From Betaproteobacteria bacterium (GTDB lineage: Bacteria > Pseudomonadota > Gammaproteobacteria > Burkholderiales > Usitatibacteraceae): a stretch of 5,298 nucleotides of DNA. The notes beneath the pieces were generated by a model, which ran no database searches, was not told the DNA's origin, and saw nothing but the letters and a program-made list of their open reading frames with translations. The stretch is from the NCBI GenBank assembly GCA_025362705.1, contig JANYFH010000205.1, positions 1-5,298 on the forward strand, written 5' to 3'. The translations under genes and the position numbers were made by a program. Below, piece by piece: positions 1-5,298 of this stretch. Numbering within the stretch: position 1 is the first letter of the stretch; each line of letters starts with the position of its first letter.

Positions 1-1
1 C

Positions 2-1207
2 GAAGAATTCCTAGCCGGCCACCGCGATGAACAAACCCAGTTCCTCGCCGAACTGGTCAAGGTTCCCTCCGACAATCCGCCCGGCGACTGCGCGGCGCAT
101 GGAGAACGCTCGGCGGCATTGCTTGAAGCGCTTGGATTGACCGTCGAACGCGATCACGTGCCGCAGGCTGACGTAATCGCAAACGGCATGGTGAGCGCGA
201 CCAATCTGATCGTGCGCCATCGTTTTGCCGAAGGCCCCACCATCGCGCTCAATGCACATGGCGATGTGGTGCAGCCGGGCCTGGGCTGGAGTGTCGATCC
301 GTACGGCGCAGTAATCAAGGACGGCTTCATGTTTGGGCGCGGCGTGGCAGTTTCGAAATCGGACTTCGCCACTTACACCTACGCCTTGCTGGCCCTGAAA
401 GCCAGCGGCGCGAAACTTGCCGGCACTGTGGAATTGCATTTCACTTACGACGAGGAAGCCGGCGGCATGATTGGCCCCGCGCGCATTCTGGCGACCGGAT
501 TGTCCAAACCCGATTACGCCATTTCCGCCGGGTTTTCCTATGCTGTGACGACCGCACACAATGGCTGCCTTCATCTCGCCGTTGAAGTGATCGGCAAGTC
601 CGCGCACGCGGCGCGGCCCGATACCGGCGTCGATGCGCTGGAAGCCGCGACAGGTCTGCTTTCCGCGCTTTACGCGATCCGCAAAACTTACGCTGCCAGA
701 AAGTCGAAGGTCGAAGGTATCGATAGTCCGACGCTTACCGTCGGCCTCATCTCAGGTGGCATCAACACCAATGTTGTGCCGGATAAAGTCTCCCTGCGGC
801 TGGATCGACGCATCATCCCGGAGGAAAATGCAACTGAAGTTGAGGCAACCCTCACGCAACAAATCAAGACCGCTCTTGCCGCGTGGCCGGGTATTTCATG
901 CACGGTGCGCCGCGTCCTGCTCGCCACACCGTTCGTGCCGATGCCTGGACAGGAAAAACTTGTTGCCGCGATCACAACACACGCGACACGCATCATGGGT
1001 GAAGCCGTGAAACCCAACGGCGTACCGATCTACACCGACGCGCGCCTTTATTCAACAGCAGGTGTTCCCACTGTGCTGTACGGTGCTGGCCCGCATACGT
1101 TGCTGGAAGCGAATGGGCACCGCGCCGACGAGAAACTCAAGCTCGATGATTTGCAAAAAGCGACGCGGGTGGTGGCGTTGGCGTTGCTGGAATTGCTCGG
1201 TGCGTGA
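2..1207 (+). CDS. M20-family metallo-hydrolase (ArgE/DapE/peptidase-like), N-terminus cut by window edge
   Basis: The frame is open from base 2 to the TGA at 1205-1207, giving 401 visible residues. The real start lies left of the window: the first codons already read FLAELVKVPSDNPPGDC, a typical M20 N-terminal region, so probably only 10-30 residues are missing. Counting from base 2, visible M20 landmarks are the HGD metal/catalytic motif (H86, D88), the GRG turn (112-114), the DEE pair with the catalytic base and a metal ligand (E151, E152), the dimerisation-domain motif GKSAHAARP with H202, and the C-terminal ligand His in NGHRADE (H373). M20 enzymes are usually cytosolic di-zinc hydrolases cleaving amide bonds of acylated amino acids or small peptides; the substrate here cannot be inferred. 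Oddly, the bridging Asp expected after GRG is Val117 (GRGVAVSKSD), and the Glu/Asp of the usual GEPT-like segment is absent (SAGFSY). There is no recognisable signal peptide in the visible part. The next gene follows on the same strand after 89 nt. Family is sure; activity and substrate are not. Confidence 0.88.
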   Translation, partial: EEFLAGHRDEQTQFLAELVKVPSDNPPGDCAAHGERSAALLEALGLTVERDHVPQADVIANGMVSATNLIVRHRFAEGPTIALNAHGDVVQPGLGWSVDPYGAVIKDGFMFGRGVAVSKSDFATYTYALLALKASGAKLAGTVELHFTYDEEAGGMIGPARILATGLSKPDYAISAGFSYAVTTAHNGCLHLAVEVIGKSAHAARPDTGVDALEAATGLLSALYAIRKTYAARKSKVEGIDSPTLTVGLISGGINTNVVPDKVSLRLDRRIIPEENATEVEATLTQQIKTALAAWPGISCTVRRVLLATPFVPMPGQEKLVAAITTHATRIMGEAVKPNGVPIYTDARLYSTAGVPTVLYGAGPHTLLEANGHRADEKLKLDDLQKATRVVALALLELLGA

Positions 1208-1283
1208 ATGCGTAGGTAGCCATTTGTTTCAACCCACAAAGAGAAGTAGTGCCAGATGGGGCTGCCAGTTGTAAATTTTAAAA

Positions 1284-1289
1284 AGGGAA
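1284..1289 (+). promoter_or_regulatory. Ribosome binding site of the DUF6265-type gene
   Basis: The purine-rich AGGGAA lies 7 nt before the ATG at 1297, an acceptable Shine-Dalgarno position. It supports this ATG, which is also followed directly by a signal peptide. No convincing promoter could be picked out of the 89-nt gap after the M20 gene. That gap also carries a short direct repeat TGCCAG (1250-1255 and 1263-1268) of no evident meaning. Confidence 0.6.
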
Positions 1290-1296
1290 CTCACCA

Positions 1297-1752
1297 ATGA
1301 AAAAACAATTTCTGGGACTCCTCGCGCTGCTCGCCGCGACACTGCCCCTGCACGCGCAGGAGATCGAAAAACTCTCATGGATGACCGGCACATGGACACA
1401 GAACAAGGACGGCGAAACCGTGCAGGAAAGCTGGCTGGGACCGCGCAGCAATATGATGGCCGGCGTGAATCTCACGACGTCGCCAAAGCGCGCAACCACG
1501 TTCGAATTTATCCGCATCGTCACAACACCTTCAGGCGTCTCGTATCTCGCGAGTCCGGGCGGGAAACCACCCGTCGAGTTCAAGCAAAAAGAGCTGGGTG
1601 ACAAGCGCGTGGTGTTCGAGAACCTGACGCACGATTTTCCGCAGCGTGTGATGTACTGGATCGAGTCTGACGGTGCGATGAAGGCGCGCATCGAAGGCAC
1701 CATTCAGGGGAAGGCGCGCGGAATGGAATGGCGGTTTGAAGCTACCAAGTAG
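1297..1752 (+). CDS. Small exported DUF6265-family protein
   Basis: This is a complete 151-residue protein ending at TAG 1750-1752. Residues 1-20 form a classic Sec signal peptide: a MKK basic start, a Leu/Ala-rich core, and a probable cleavage site LHA|QE after A20. The mature part of about 131 residues is therefore expected in the periplasm, and no lipobox Cys is present. Recognisable elements are LSWMTGTW (26-33), EXW at E44-W46 followed by a GPRSNMMAG stretch (48-56), FEFIRI (69-74), a YLASPGGKPPVEF strand (83-95) and FENLTHDFPQRVMYW (107-121). From memory, this order matches the family called DUF6265, whose function is unknown. The G-T-W near the N-terminus recalls the GxW of lipocalin-like beta barrels, and the alternating hydrophobic strands fit a small all-beta fold, but that is inference. 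It follows the M20 gene on the same strand at 89 nt, so it may be separately transcribed. It converges with galU. Family assignment is fairly secure; role unknown. Confidence 0.8.
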   Translation: MKKQFLGLLALLAATLPLHAQEIEKLSWMTGTWTQNKDGETVQESWLGPRSNMMAGVNLTTSPKRATTFEFIRIVTTPSGVSYLASPGGKPPVEFKQKELGDKRVVFENLTHDFPQRVMYWIESDGAMKARIEGTIQGKARGMEWRFEATK

Positions 1753-1767
1753 ACAAGACCACATTCC

Positions 1768-1854
1768 TGTCATTTCGAACCCAGTATCACCGGGTGAGAA
1801 ATCTGCTTTTTACGAATGGATAAAAGCGGATTTCTCTCTTCGTTTGAAATGACA
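1768..1854. repeat. Palindromic intergenic element (two-segment hairpin) between convergent genes
   Basis: The outer arms TGTCATTTCGAAC (1768-1780) and GTTTGAAATGACA (1842-1854) pair over 13 positions with one G-T mismatch (G1777/T1845). The inner arms GAGAAATCTGCTTTT (1796-1810) and AAAAGCGGATTTCTC (1822-1836) pair over 15 positions, again with one T-G mismatch (T1804/G1828). The loop is 11 nt (1811-1821). An asymmetric internal loop separates the stems: 15 nt on the left (1781-1795), which could form a small ACCC/GGGT side stem with 1779-1780, and 5 nt on the right (1837-1841). The arm sequence resembles, from memory, a dispersed intergenic palindrome (ATTTCGAnCnnAGnGAGAAATCT-like) seen in many bacterial genomes. 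The position 15 nt after one stop codon and 32 nt before the opposing one would suit a barrier to read-through. There is no T-tract, so it is not a standard intrinsic terminator. The structure is certain; repeat status is inferred. Confidence 0.7.
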
Positions 1855-1860
1855 GCGTTA

Positions 1861-1883
1861 CGGGTTTGTACAGTGGCAACCCG
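1861..1883. terminator. Small hairpin just downstream of galU, possible weak terminator
   Basis: CGGGTT (1861-1866) and AACCCG (1878-1883) form a perfect 6-bp stem with an 11-nt loop that contains the palindrome TGTACA. It starts 3 nt past the galU stop codon in the galU transcript. No run of U follows on either strand, so it would not be a canonical intrinsic terminator. It may act together with the larger palindrome next to it to protect the 3' end of the mRNA or end the galU transcript. A 6-bp stem can arise by chance, so confidence is low. Confidence 0.25.
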
Positions 1884-1886
1884 ACC

Positions 1887-2801
1887 CTAACGTCGCTTCT
1901 TCGTACCAGCCCCACTCGCTAGGAAATCCGTAAACGCCGCCCCGACCTCAGGATGCTTCTTGCCCAACTCAACTGTCGCTTTGAGATAGCCCAGCTTCGA
2001 TCCACAATCGTAGCGTGTGCCTTCGAATTCATACGCGAACACGTTCTCTTTTTTGAGCAACGCGGCAATGCCATCGGTCAACTGGATTTCCTTGCCAACG
2101 CCCGCCTGAATTTTTTCCAGATGCGCGAAAATTTGTGGCGTCAAAATATAGCGGCCGACGACGCTCAGCGTCGACGGCGCATTTTCAGGTTTCGGTTTTT
2201 CGACAATGGCGGTCATCTTCGATACGCGCTCACTGGCTTTTTTTGAAATCGGTTTTGACGCGACGATGCCGTATGACGAAGTTTCATGCCGCTCAACATT
2301 GAGCACACCGAGGATCGACGATTTCTGTTTGACGAACTGATCGACCATCTGCTTCATCACCGGTGCAACACCTTCGCCTGCATCAATCAAATCGTCGGCG
2401 AGGATGACAGCGAACGGCTCATCACCCACCAGGTGTTTCGCACACAACACAGCGTGACCCAGGCCGAGCGCCTCGGACTGGCGCACATACACGTATTGCA
2501 CACCCTCCGGCAGCATCCGCCGCACTTCTTCCAGCTGTTTGGTTTTGCCTTTTACCGAAAGCTCCGCTTCGAGCTCATAAGCCTTGTCGAAATGGTCTTC
2601 GATGGTGCGCTTGCCACGACCGGTGACAAAAATCATTTCGGTAATTCCCGCAGCGGCCGCTTCCTCAACGGCGTACTGGATCAGCGGCTTGTCGACCACG
2701 GGCAGCATTTCTTTTGGGCTCGCCTTGGTGGCGGGAAGAAATCGCGTGCCGAGACCGGCGACAGGGAAAACGGCCTTGGTGATTTTGATATTTTTTTTCA
2801 T
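1887..2801 (-). CDS. galU: UTP-glucose-1-phosphate uridylyltransferase
   Basis: GalU makes UDP-glucose from UTP and glucose-1-phosphate in the cytosol, supplying envelope polysaccharides, glycolipids and osmoregulated glucans. The complete 304-residue protein is of normal family length. The nucleotide-binding signature GLGTRFLPATKASPKEMLP spans residues 16-34, with R20 and K30 expected to contact the nucleotide and phosphate. Further landmarks are IQYAVEEA (41-48), the VTGRGK loop, the metal-site region ILADDLID, VGRYILTP, KEIQLTDGI, and the sugar-binding stretch YDCGSKLGYLKA near the C-terminus. The tail ends in a basic GTKKRR. The ATG at 2799-2801 begins MKKNIKITKAVFPVAG, the usual GalU N-terminus. 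It lies 12 nt after the ligA stop in the same direction, with no clear Shine-Dalgarno sequence, so it is probably translated from a zipA-ligA-galU mRNA by coupling or reinitiation. Codons 2-4 contain a run of eight A. The product identity is certain; family paralogues such as GtaB or HasC share the same reaction. Confidence 0.97.
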   Translation of the reverse strand: MKKNIKITKAVFPVAGLGTRFLPATKASPKEMLPVVDKPLIQYAVEEAAAAGITEMIFVTGRGKRTIEDHFDKAYELEAELSVKGKTKQLEEVRRMLPEGVQYVYVRQSEALGLGHAVLCAKHLVGDEPFAVILADDLIDAGEGVAPVMKQMVDQFVKQKSSILGVLNVERHETSSYGIVASKPISKKASERVSKMTAIVEKPKPENAPSTLSVVGRYILTPQIFAHLEKIQAGVGKEIQLTDGIAALLKKENVFAYEFEGTRYDCGSKLGYLKATVELGKKHPEVGAAFTDFLASGAGTKKRR

Positions 2802-2813
2802 CGCTGATTTAAT

Positions 2814-4895
2814 TTATTTATCCGATAACATTGATAAAAATTGCGCTTCATCCAGCACCGCAACGCCCAGCTCAACGGCCTTGTCGAGTTTACTACCCGC
2901 CTCGGCTCCCGCAACAACATAGTCTGTCTTTTTCGACACACTTCCTGCGACCTTCGCACCGAGCGTTTCAAGCTTGTCTTTTGCTTCATCGCGCGACATG
3001 GCACCCAGTGTGCCGGTCAATACCACCGTCTTGCCGTGGAAAACGCCGAGATCGGCTCCAGATGCGGCGTTCGAAGCATTTTCGGCCTGAGAACCCCGCC
3101 CTTGCTGGGTTTCCGTCTCGGGCCACGTTACCTTGCACGCACGCAATTGCTCAACCACTTCGCGATTGTATGGCTCATCAAAAAACTGCCTGAGACTCTG
3201 CGCCACCACCGGACCAACGTCGTGCACTTCCAGTAGTTGCTCAACATTCGCATCCATGATGGCATCCAGATTGCCAAAATATTTTGCAAGATCTTTCGCG
3301 GTGGTCTCGCCGATGTGACGTATACCAAGGCCGAACAGAAATTTCGCCAGCGTCGTGTGTTTGCTTTTTTCAATCGCCGCGAGCAGATTGGTGGCCGACT
3401 TTTCAGCCATGCGATCAAGGTTCGACAACGCTGCCAGACCGAGGCGATACAGGTCCGCCGGCGTGTGCACGACACCGGCATCGACCAATTGCTCGACCAG
3501 CTTGTCGCCAAGGCCTTCGATATCCACCGCGCGCCGTTCCGCATAATGCAGCAGCGCCTGTTTGCGTTGCGCAGGGCAGATCAGGCCGCCGGTGCAACGG
3601 GCGATTGCCTCGCCTTCGAGTTTTACAATCGCTGAATCGCATTCCGGACAGCGCGTGGGCATCACGAATGTGCCTGCATTCGCCGGACGCTTTTCGATGA
3701 TGACGGCGGCCACTTCAGGAATCACGTCGCCCGCACGGCGCACCACAACTGTGTCGCCGATGCGCAAATCCTTCCTGCGAATTTCGTCTTCGTTGTGCAG
3801 CGTCGCGTTCGATACCGTAGTGCCGCCAACGAACACCGGTTGCAAGCGCGCCACCGGCGTAATCGCGCCGGTGCGCCCGACTTGCACATCGATGCCCAGC
3901 AGCACCGTGGTCGCCTCTTCAGCTGGAAACTTGTGGGCAATCGCGAAGCGCGGCGCGCGCGATACGAATCCGAGCGTCTGTTGCTGGTCGAAGCGATTCA
4001 CCTTGTAGACAACACCGTCAATGACATAGGGCAGTCTGGGACGTGTCTCGCCAATATGCTGATAAAACTCGCGCAAGCCTTCAACACCCTTCACCACACC
4101 TCGCTGCCTCGCCACAGGAAAGCCGAGCGTTTCCAGCCATGCCATCAACGCCGAATGCGTTGTCGGAACCGACACGCCCTCAACAGCACCGATACCGTAG
4201 GCAAAAAATGTCAACGGTCGAGCGGCCGTCAGTTTCGAATCGAGTTGGCGAAGCGCACCGGCAGCGGCATTGCGCGGATTGACGAACAATTTCTCATCCC
4301 TGGCCGCCTGCCTTGCATTGAGCTTGTCGAAATCTTTTCGCAGCATGATTACTTCACCGCGTACTTCAAGTAACGCAGGCTTGTGCTGGTCTTTGATGGC
4401 AAGTGGAATAGACTTGATCGTCTTGAGATTCTCGGTGACACCCTCGCCGACCGCGCCGTCGCCACGCGTGGCACCTTGCACAAACACACCATCGACGTAG
4501 GTAAGACTGATCGCGAGCCCGTCAAATTTCGGTTCACACGCGTATTCAATCATCGTGTCAGTCAGGCTCAATCCTTCCCGGCAGCGGCGATCAAAGTTGT
4601 CGATATCCGCATCGCTGAACGCATTGCCCAGCGACAGCATCGGCACGCGATGCGTCACCTCGGCGAACATGTCGAGCGGTTTGCCGCCCACACGCTGCGT
4701 TGGCGAATCCACCGTCAGCAATTCTGGATACTGTGTTTCCAGCGCCACTAATTCGTGGAACAGCTTGTCCCATTCGCCATCAGCGATGGTCGGCTGATCA
4801 AGCACATAGTAATTGCGGTTGTGCTGTTCGAGTTCGCTCTTCAGTTGTGCGATGCGCTCGGTTGCATGCGCGGTGGCCGAGGCGTTCGCAGCCAT
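2814..4895 (-). CDS. ligA: NAD+-dependent DNA ligase LigA
   Basis: LigA seals nicks in duplex DNA using NAD+ and is essential for joining Okazaki fragments and for repair. The 693-residue protein has the full domain order. Domain Ia (about 10-75) carries the NMN site, but with ADGEWD (38-43) where AEYD is usual. The adenylation domain has the nucleophile K123 in EPKFDG, E181 in EVRGEV, R208 in NPRNAAAG, D293 and K298 in IDGVVYKV, and K322 in AIAHKFPAEE. The OB domain follows (about 330-402). The zinc finger has C416, C419, C434 and C440. Next come helix-hairpin-helix repeats (about 445-590), a low-complexity linker (593-618) and a C-terminal BRCT domain (619-693). I chose the ATG at 4895 because the frame's next upstream ATG, at 4979, would run 28 codons into zipA with non-LigA-like sequence. 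It starts 7 nt after the zipA stop without a clear Shine-Dalgarno sequence, which suggests translational coupling. It is somewhat longer than the roughly 670 residues typical of the family, through the N-terminus and linker. Confidence 0.98.
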   Translation of the reverse strand: MAANASATAHATERIAQLKSELEQHNRNYYVLDQPTIADGEWDKLFHELVALETQYPELLTVDSPTQRVGGKPLDMFAEVTHRVPMLSLGNAFSDADIDNFDRRCREGLSLTDTMIEYACEPKFDGLAISLTYVDGVFVQGATRGDGAVGEGVTENLKTIKSIPLAIKDQHKPALLEVRGEVIMLRKDFDKLNARQAARDEKLFVNPRNAAAGALRQLDSKLTAARPLTFFAYGIGAVEGVSVPTTHSALMAWLETLGFPVARQRGVVKGVEGLREFYQHIGETRPRLPYVIDGVVYKVNRFDQQQTLGFVSRAPRFAIAHKFPAEEATTVLLGIDVQVGRTGAITPVARLQPVFVGGTTVSNATLHNEDEIRRKDLRIGDTVVVRRAGDVIPEVAAVIIEKRPANAGTFVMPTRCPECDSAIVKLEGEAIARCTGGLICPAQRKQALLHYAERRAVDIEGLGDKLVEQLVDAGVVHTPADLYRLGLAALSNLDRMAEKSATNLLAAIEKSKHTTLAKFLFGLGIRHIGETTAKDLAKYFGNLDAIMDANVEQLLEVHDVGPVVAQSLRQFFDEPYNREVVEQLRACKVTWPETETQQGRGSQAENASNAASGADLGVFHGKTVVLTGTLGAMSRDEAKDKLETLGAKVAGSVSKKTDYVVAGAEAGSKLDKAVELGVAVLDEAQFLSMLSDK

Positions 4896-4902
4896 GACGA
4901 AA

Positions 4903-5298
4903 CTACGAATAAAGCCTGAGCGCCGCAGAACTTCCCGGCACCACACCCATGGCTTCCATTTCGCCGGCGATGCTGACAATGGTGTCGCTTATTACCTTGC
5001 GGCCATTGGCGGTCAGCAATTTACGGTTGTCGTCAACCACATCGCCCTGCAAAGTATCAGCGAATCGCAGCGCCAGCGTCATCATTTGCTCGAACACACG
5101 CGCCGGTCGCGCGGCGCGCGGTACATCCAGCGCGAAGGTGAGACCGGTCAGATAAGCGCCGGCACTCTTGATCCCGGGCGGCTCATCGGCGTTCATGTTG
5201 CGTAACGAAAACAGCACGTGGCCGCGTTCGTCGCGCATCTGGTATTCGCCGCTATCGAGAGCAGTCAATCCATTCGATTCGGCAAGGCCGCGCACTTT
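4903..5298 (-). CDS. zipA: Cell division protein ZipA, C-terminal FtsZ-binding domain (partial)
   Basis: Only the last 131 residues are in the window; the frame stays open through the right edge, and the codon at 5293-5295 is GTG inside the domain, not a start. ZipA is an inner-membrane protein whose cytosolic C-terminal domain binds the FtsZ tail and anchors the Z-ring. Signs of that domain are GEYQMRDERGHVLFSLRNM, the hydrophobic GLTFALDVPRAARPARVFEQM segment, the helix ALRFADTLQGDVVDDNRKLL, and the ending MGVVPGSSAALRLYS, which matches the family's usual PGS-ALRLFS-like C-terminus. The stop (TAG) is at 4903-4905. The membrane anchor and the Pro/Gln-rich linker expected at the N-terminus lie outside the window. 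The next gene, ligA, starts 7 nt downstream. The zipA-ligA pair is a common arrangement in beta- and gammaproteobacteria, often with smc upstream. Sequence divergence in ZipA is high, so the call rests on both motif pattern and neighbour. Confidence 0.88.
   Translation of the reverse strand, partial: KVRGLAESNGLTALDSGEYQMRDERGHVLFSLRNMNADEPPGIKSAGAYLTGLTFALDVPRAARPARVFEQMMTLALRFADTLQGDVVDDNRKLLTANGRKVISDTIVSIAGEMEAMGVVPGSSAALRLYS

Noticed and set aside
119..121. TTG as the start of the M20 gene
   Set aside because: The frame is open 39 codons further left and those codons encode the conserved M20 N-terminal helix, so this TTG is an internal Leu.
11..607. A 198-codon open frame on the minus strand opposite the M20 gene
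   Set aside because: It lies entirely antisense to well-conserved M20 sequence, has no recognisable motif, and is explained by GC-rich codon bias in the real gene.
1208..1296. The gap between the M20 and DUF6265 genes as a promoter, attenuator or small gene
   Set aside because: No good -35/-10 pair, stable hairpin or coding frame could be supported apart from the ribosome site; the TGCCAG direct repeat is too short to mean much.
1768..1854. The large palindrome as a textbook intrinsic terminator, attenuator or small RNA gene
   Set aside because: There is no T-tract after either arm, the stem is interrupted by an asymmetric loop, and no promoter is evident. It is kept as a repeat-like palindrome only.
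2286..2807. A 173-codon plus-strand open frame across galU
   Set aside because: It mirrors galU codons; the His/Phe/Arg-rich product has no family signature and no ribosome site was evident.
3795..4373. A 192-codon plus-strand open frame across ligA
   Set aside because: It is antisense to the adenylation and OB domains of ligA, whose motifs are intact, so it is a shadow frame.
4896..4979. A possible upstream ATG for ligA at 4979 adding 28 residues and overlapping zipA
   Set aside because: The added residues are the zipA sequence read in another frame and do not resemble the LigA N-terminus. The ATG at 4895 sits directly after the zipA stop and gives a normal LigA start.
5293..5295. GTG as a start codon for a short 130-residue protein
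   Set aside because: The reading frame continues beyond the window and the codon falls inside the conserved ZipA domain, so the gene is a partial zipA rather than a small independent gene.

Overview
The window looks like a chromosomal housekeeping segment of a betaproteobacterium, probably in or near Burkholderiales. I infer this from the gene order (zipA C-terminus, ligA, galU on one strand), from the protein sequences as I remember those families, and from the moderately GC-rich coding sequence broken by short AT-rich gaps. The exact genus cannot be read from the sequence.

The left third is transcribed rightward. It holds an M20-type amidohydrolase/peptidase that enters from the left edge (2-1207), then an 89-nt gap, then a small exported DUF6265-type protein of 151 residues (1297-1752). 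The right two thirds are transcribed leftward and look like one operon: the FtsZ-binding end of ZipA (4903-5298, cut by the right edge), NAD+-dependent DNA ligase LigA (2814-4895, 693 aa, all principal catalytic and zinc residues present) and UTP-glucose-1-phosphate uridylyltransferase GalU (1887-2801, 304 aa). The gaps are 7 and 12 nt and neither shows a convincing Shine-Dalgarno sequence.

The two transcription units converge on a 134-nt gap (1753-1886). This gap contains an 87-nt imperfect palindrome of two stem segments (13 + 15 pairs), which resembles a dispersed intergenic repeat, followed by a smaller 6-bp hairpin.

The leftward genes serve cell division (ZipA tethers FtsZ to the membrane), DNA replication and repair (LigA) and envelope sugar-nucleotide supply (GalU). 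The M20 enzyme and the DUF6265 protein have no evident link to them. No mobile element, CRISPR array, tRNA, rRNA or obviously new multi-gene system is visible. The points most worth a second look are the M20 protein, which appears to lack two of the usual metal-binding acidic residues, and the palindromic element between the convergent genes.
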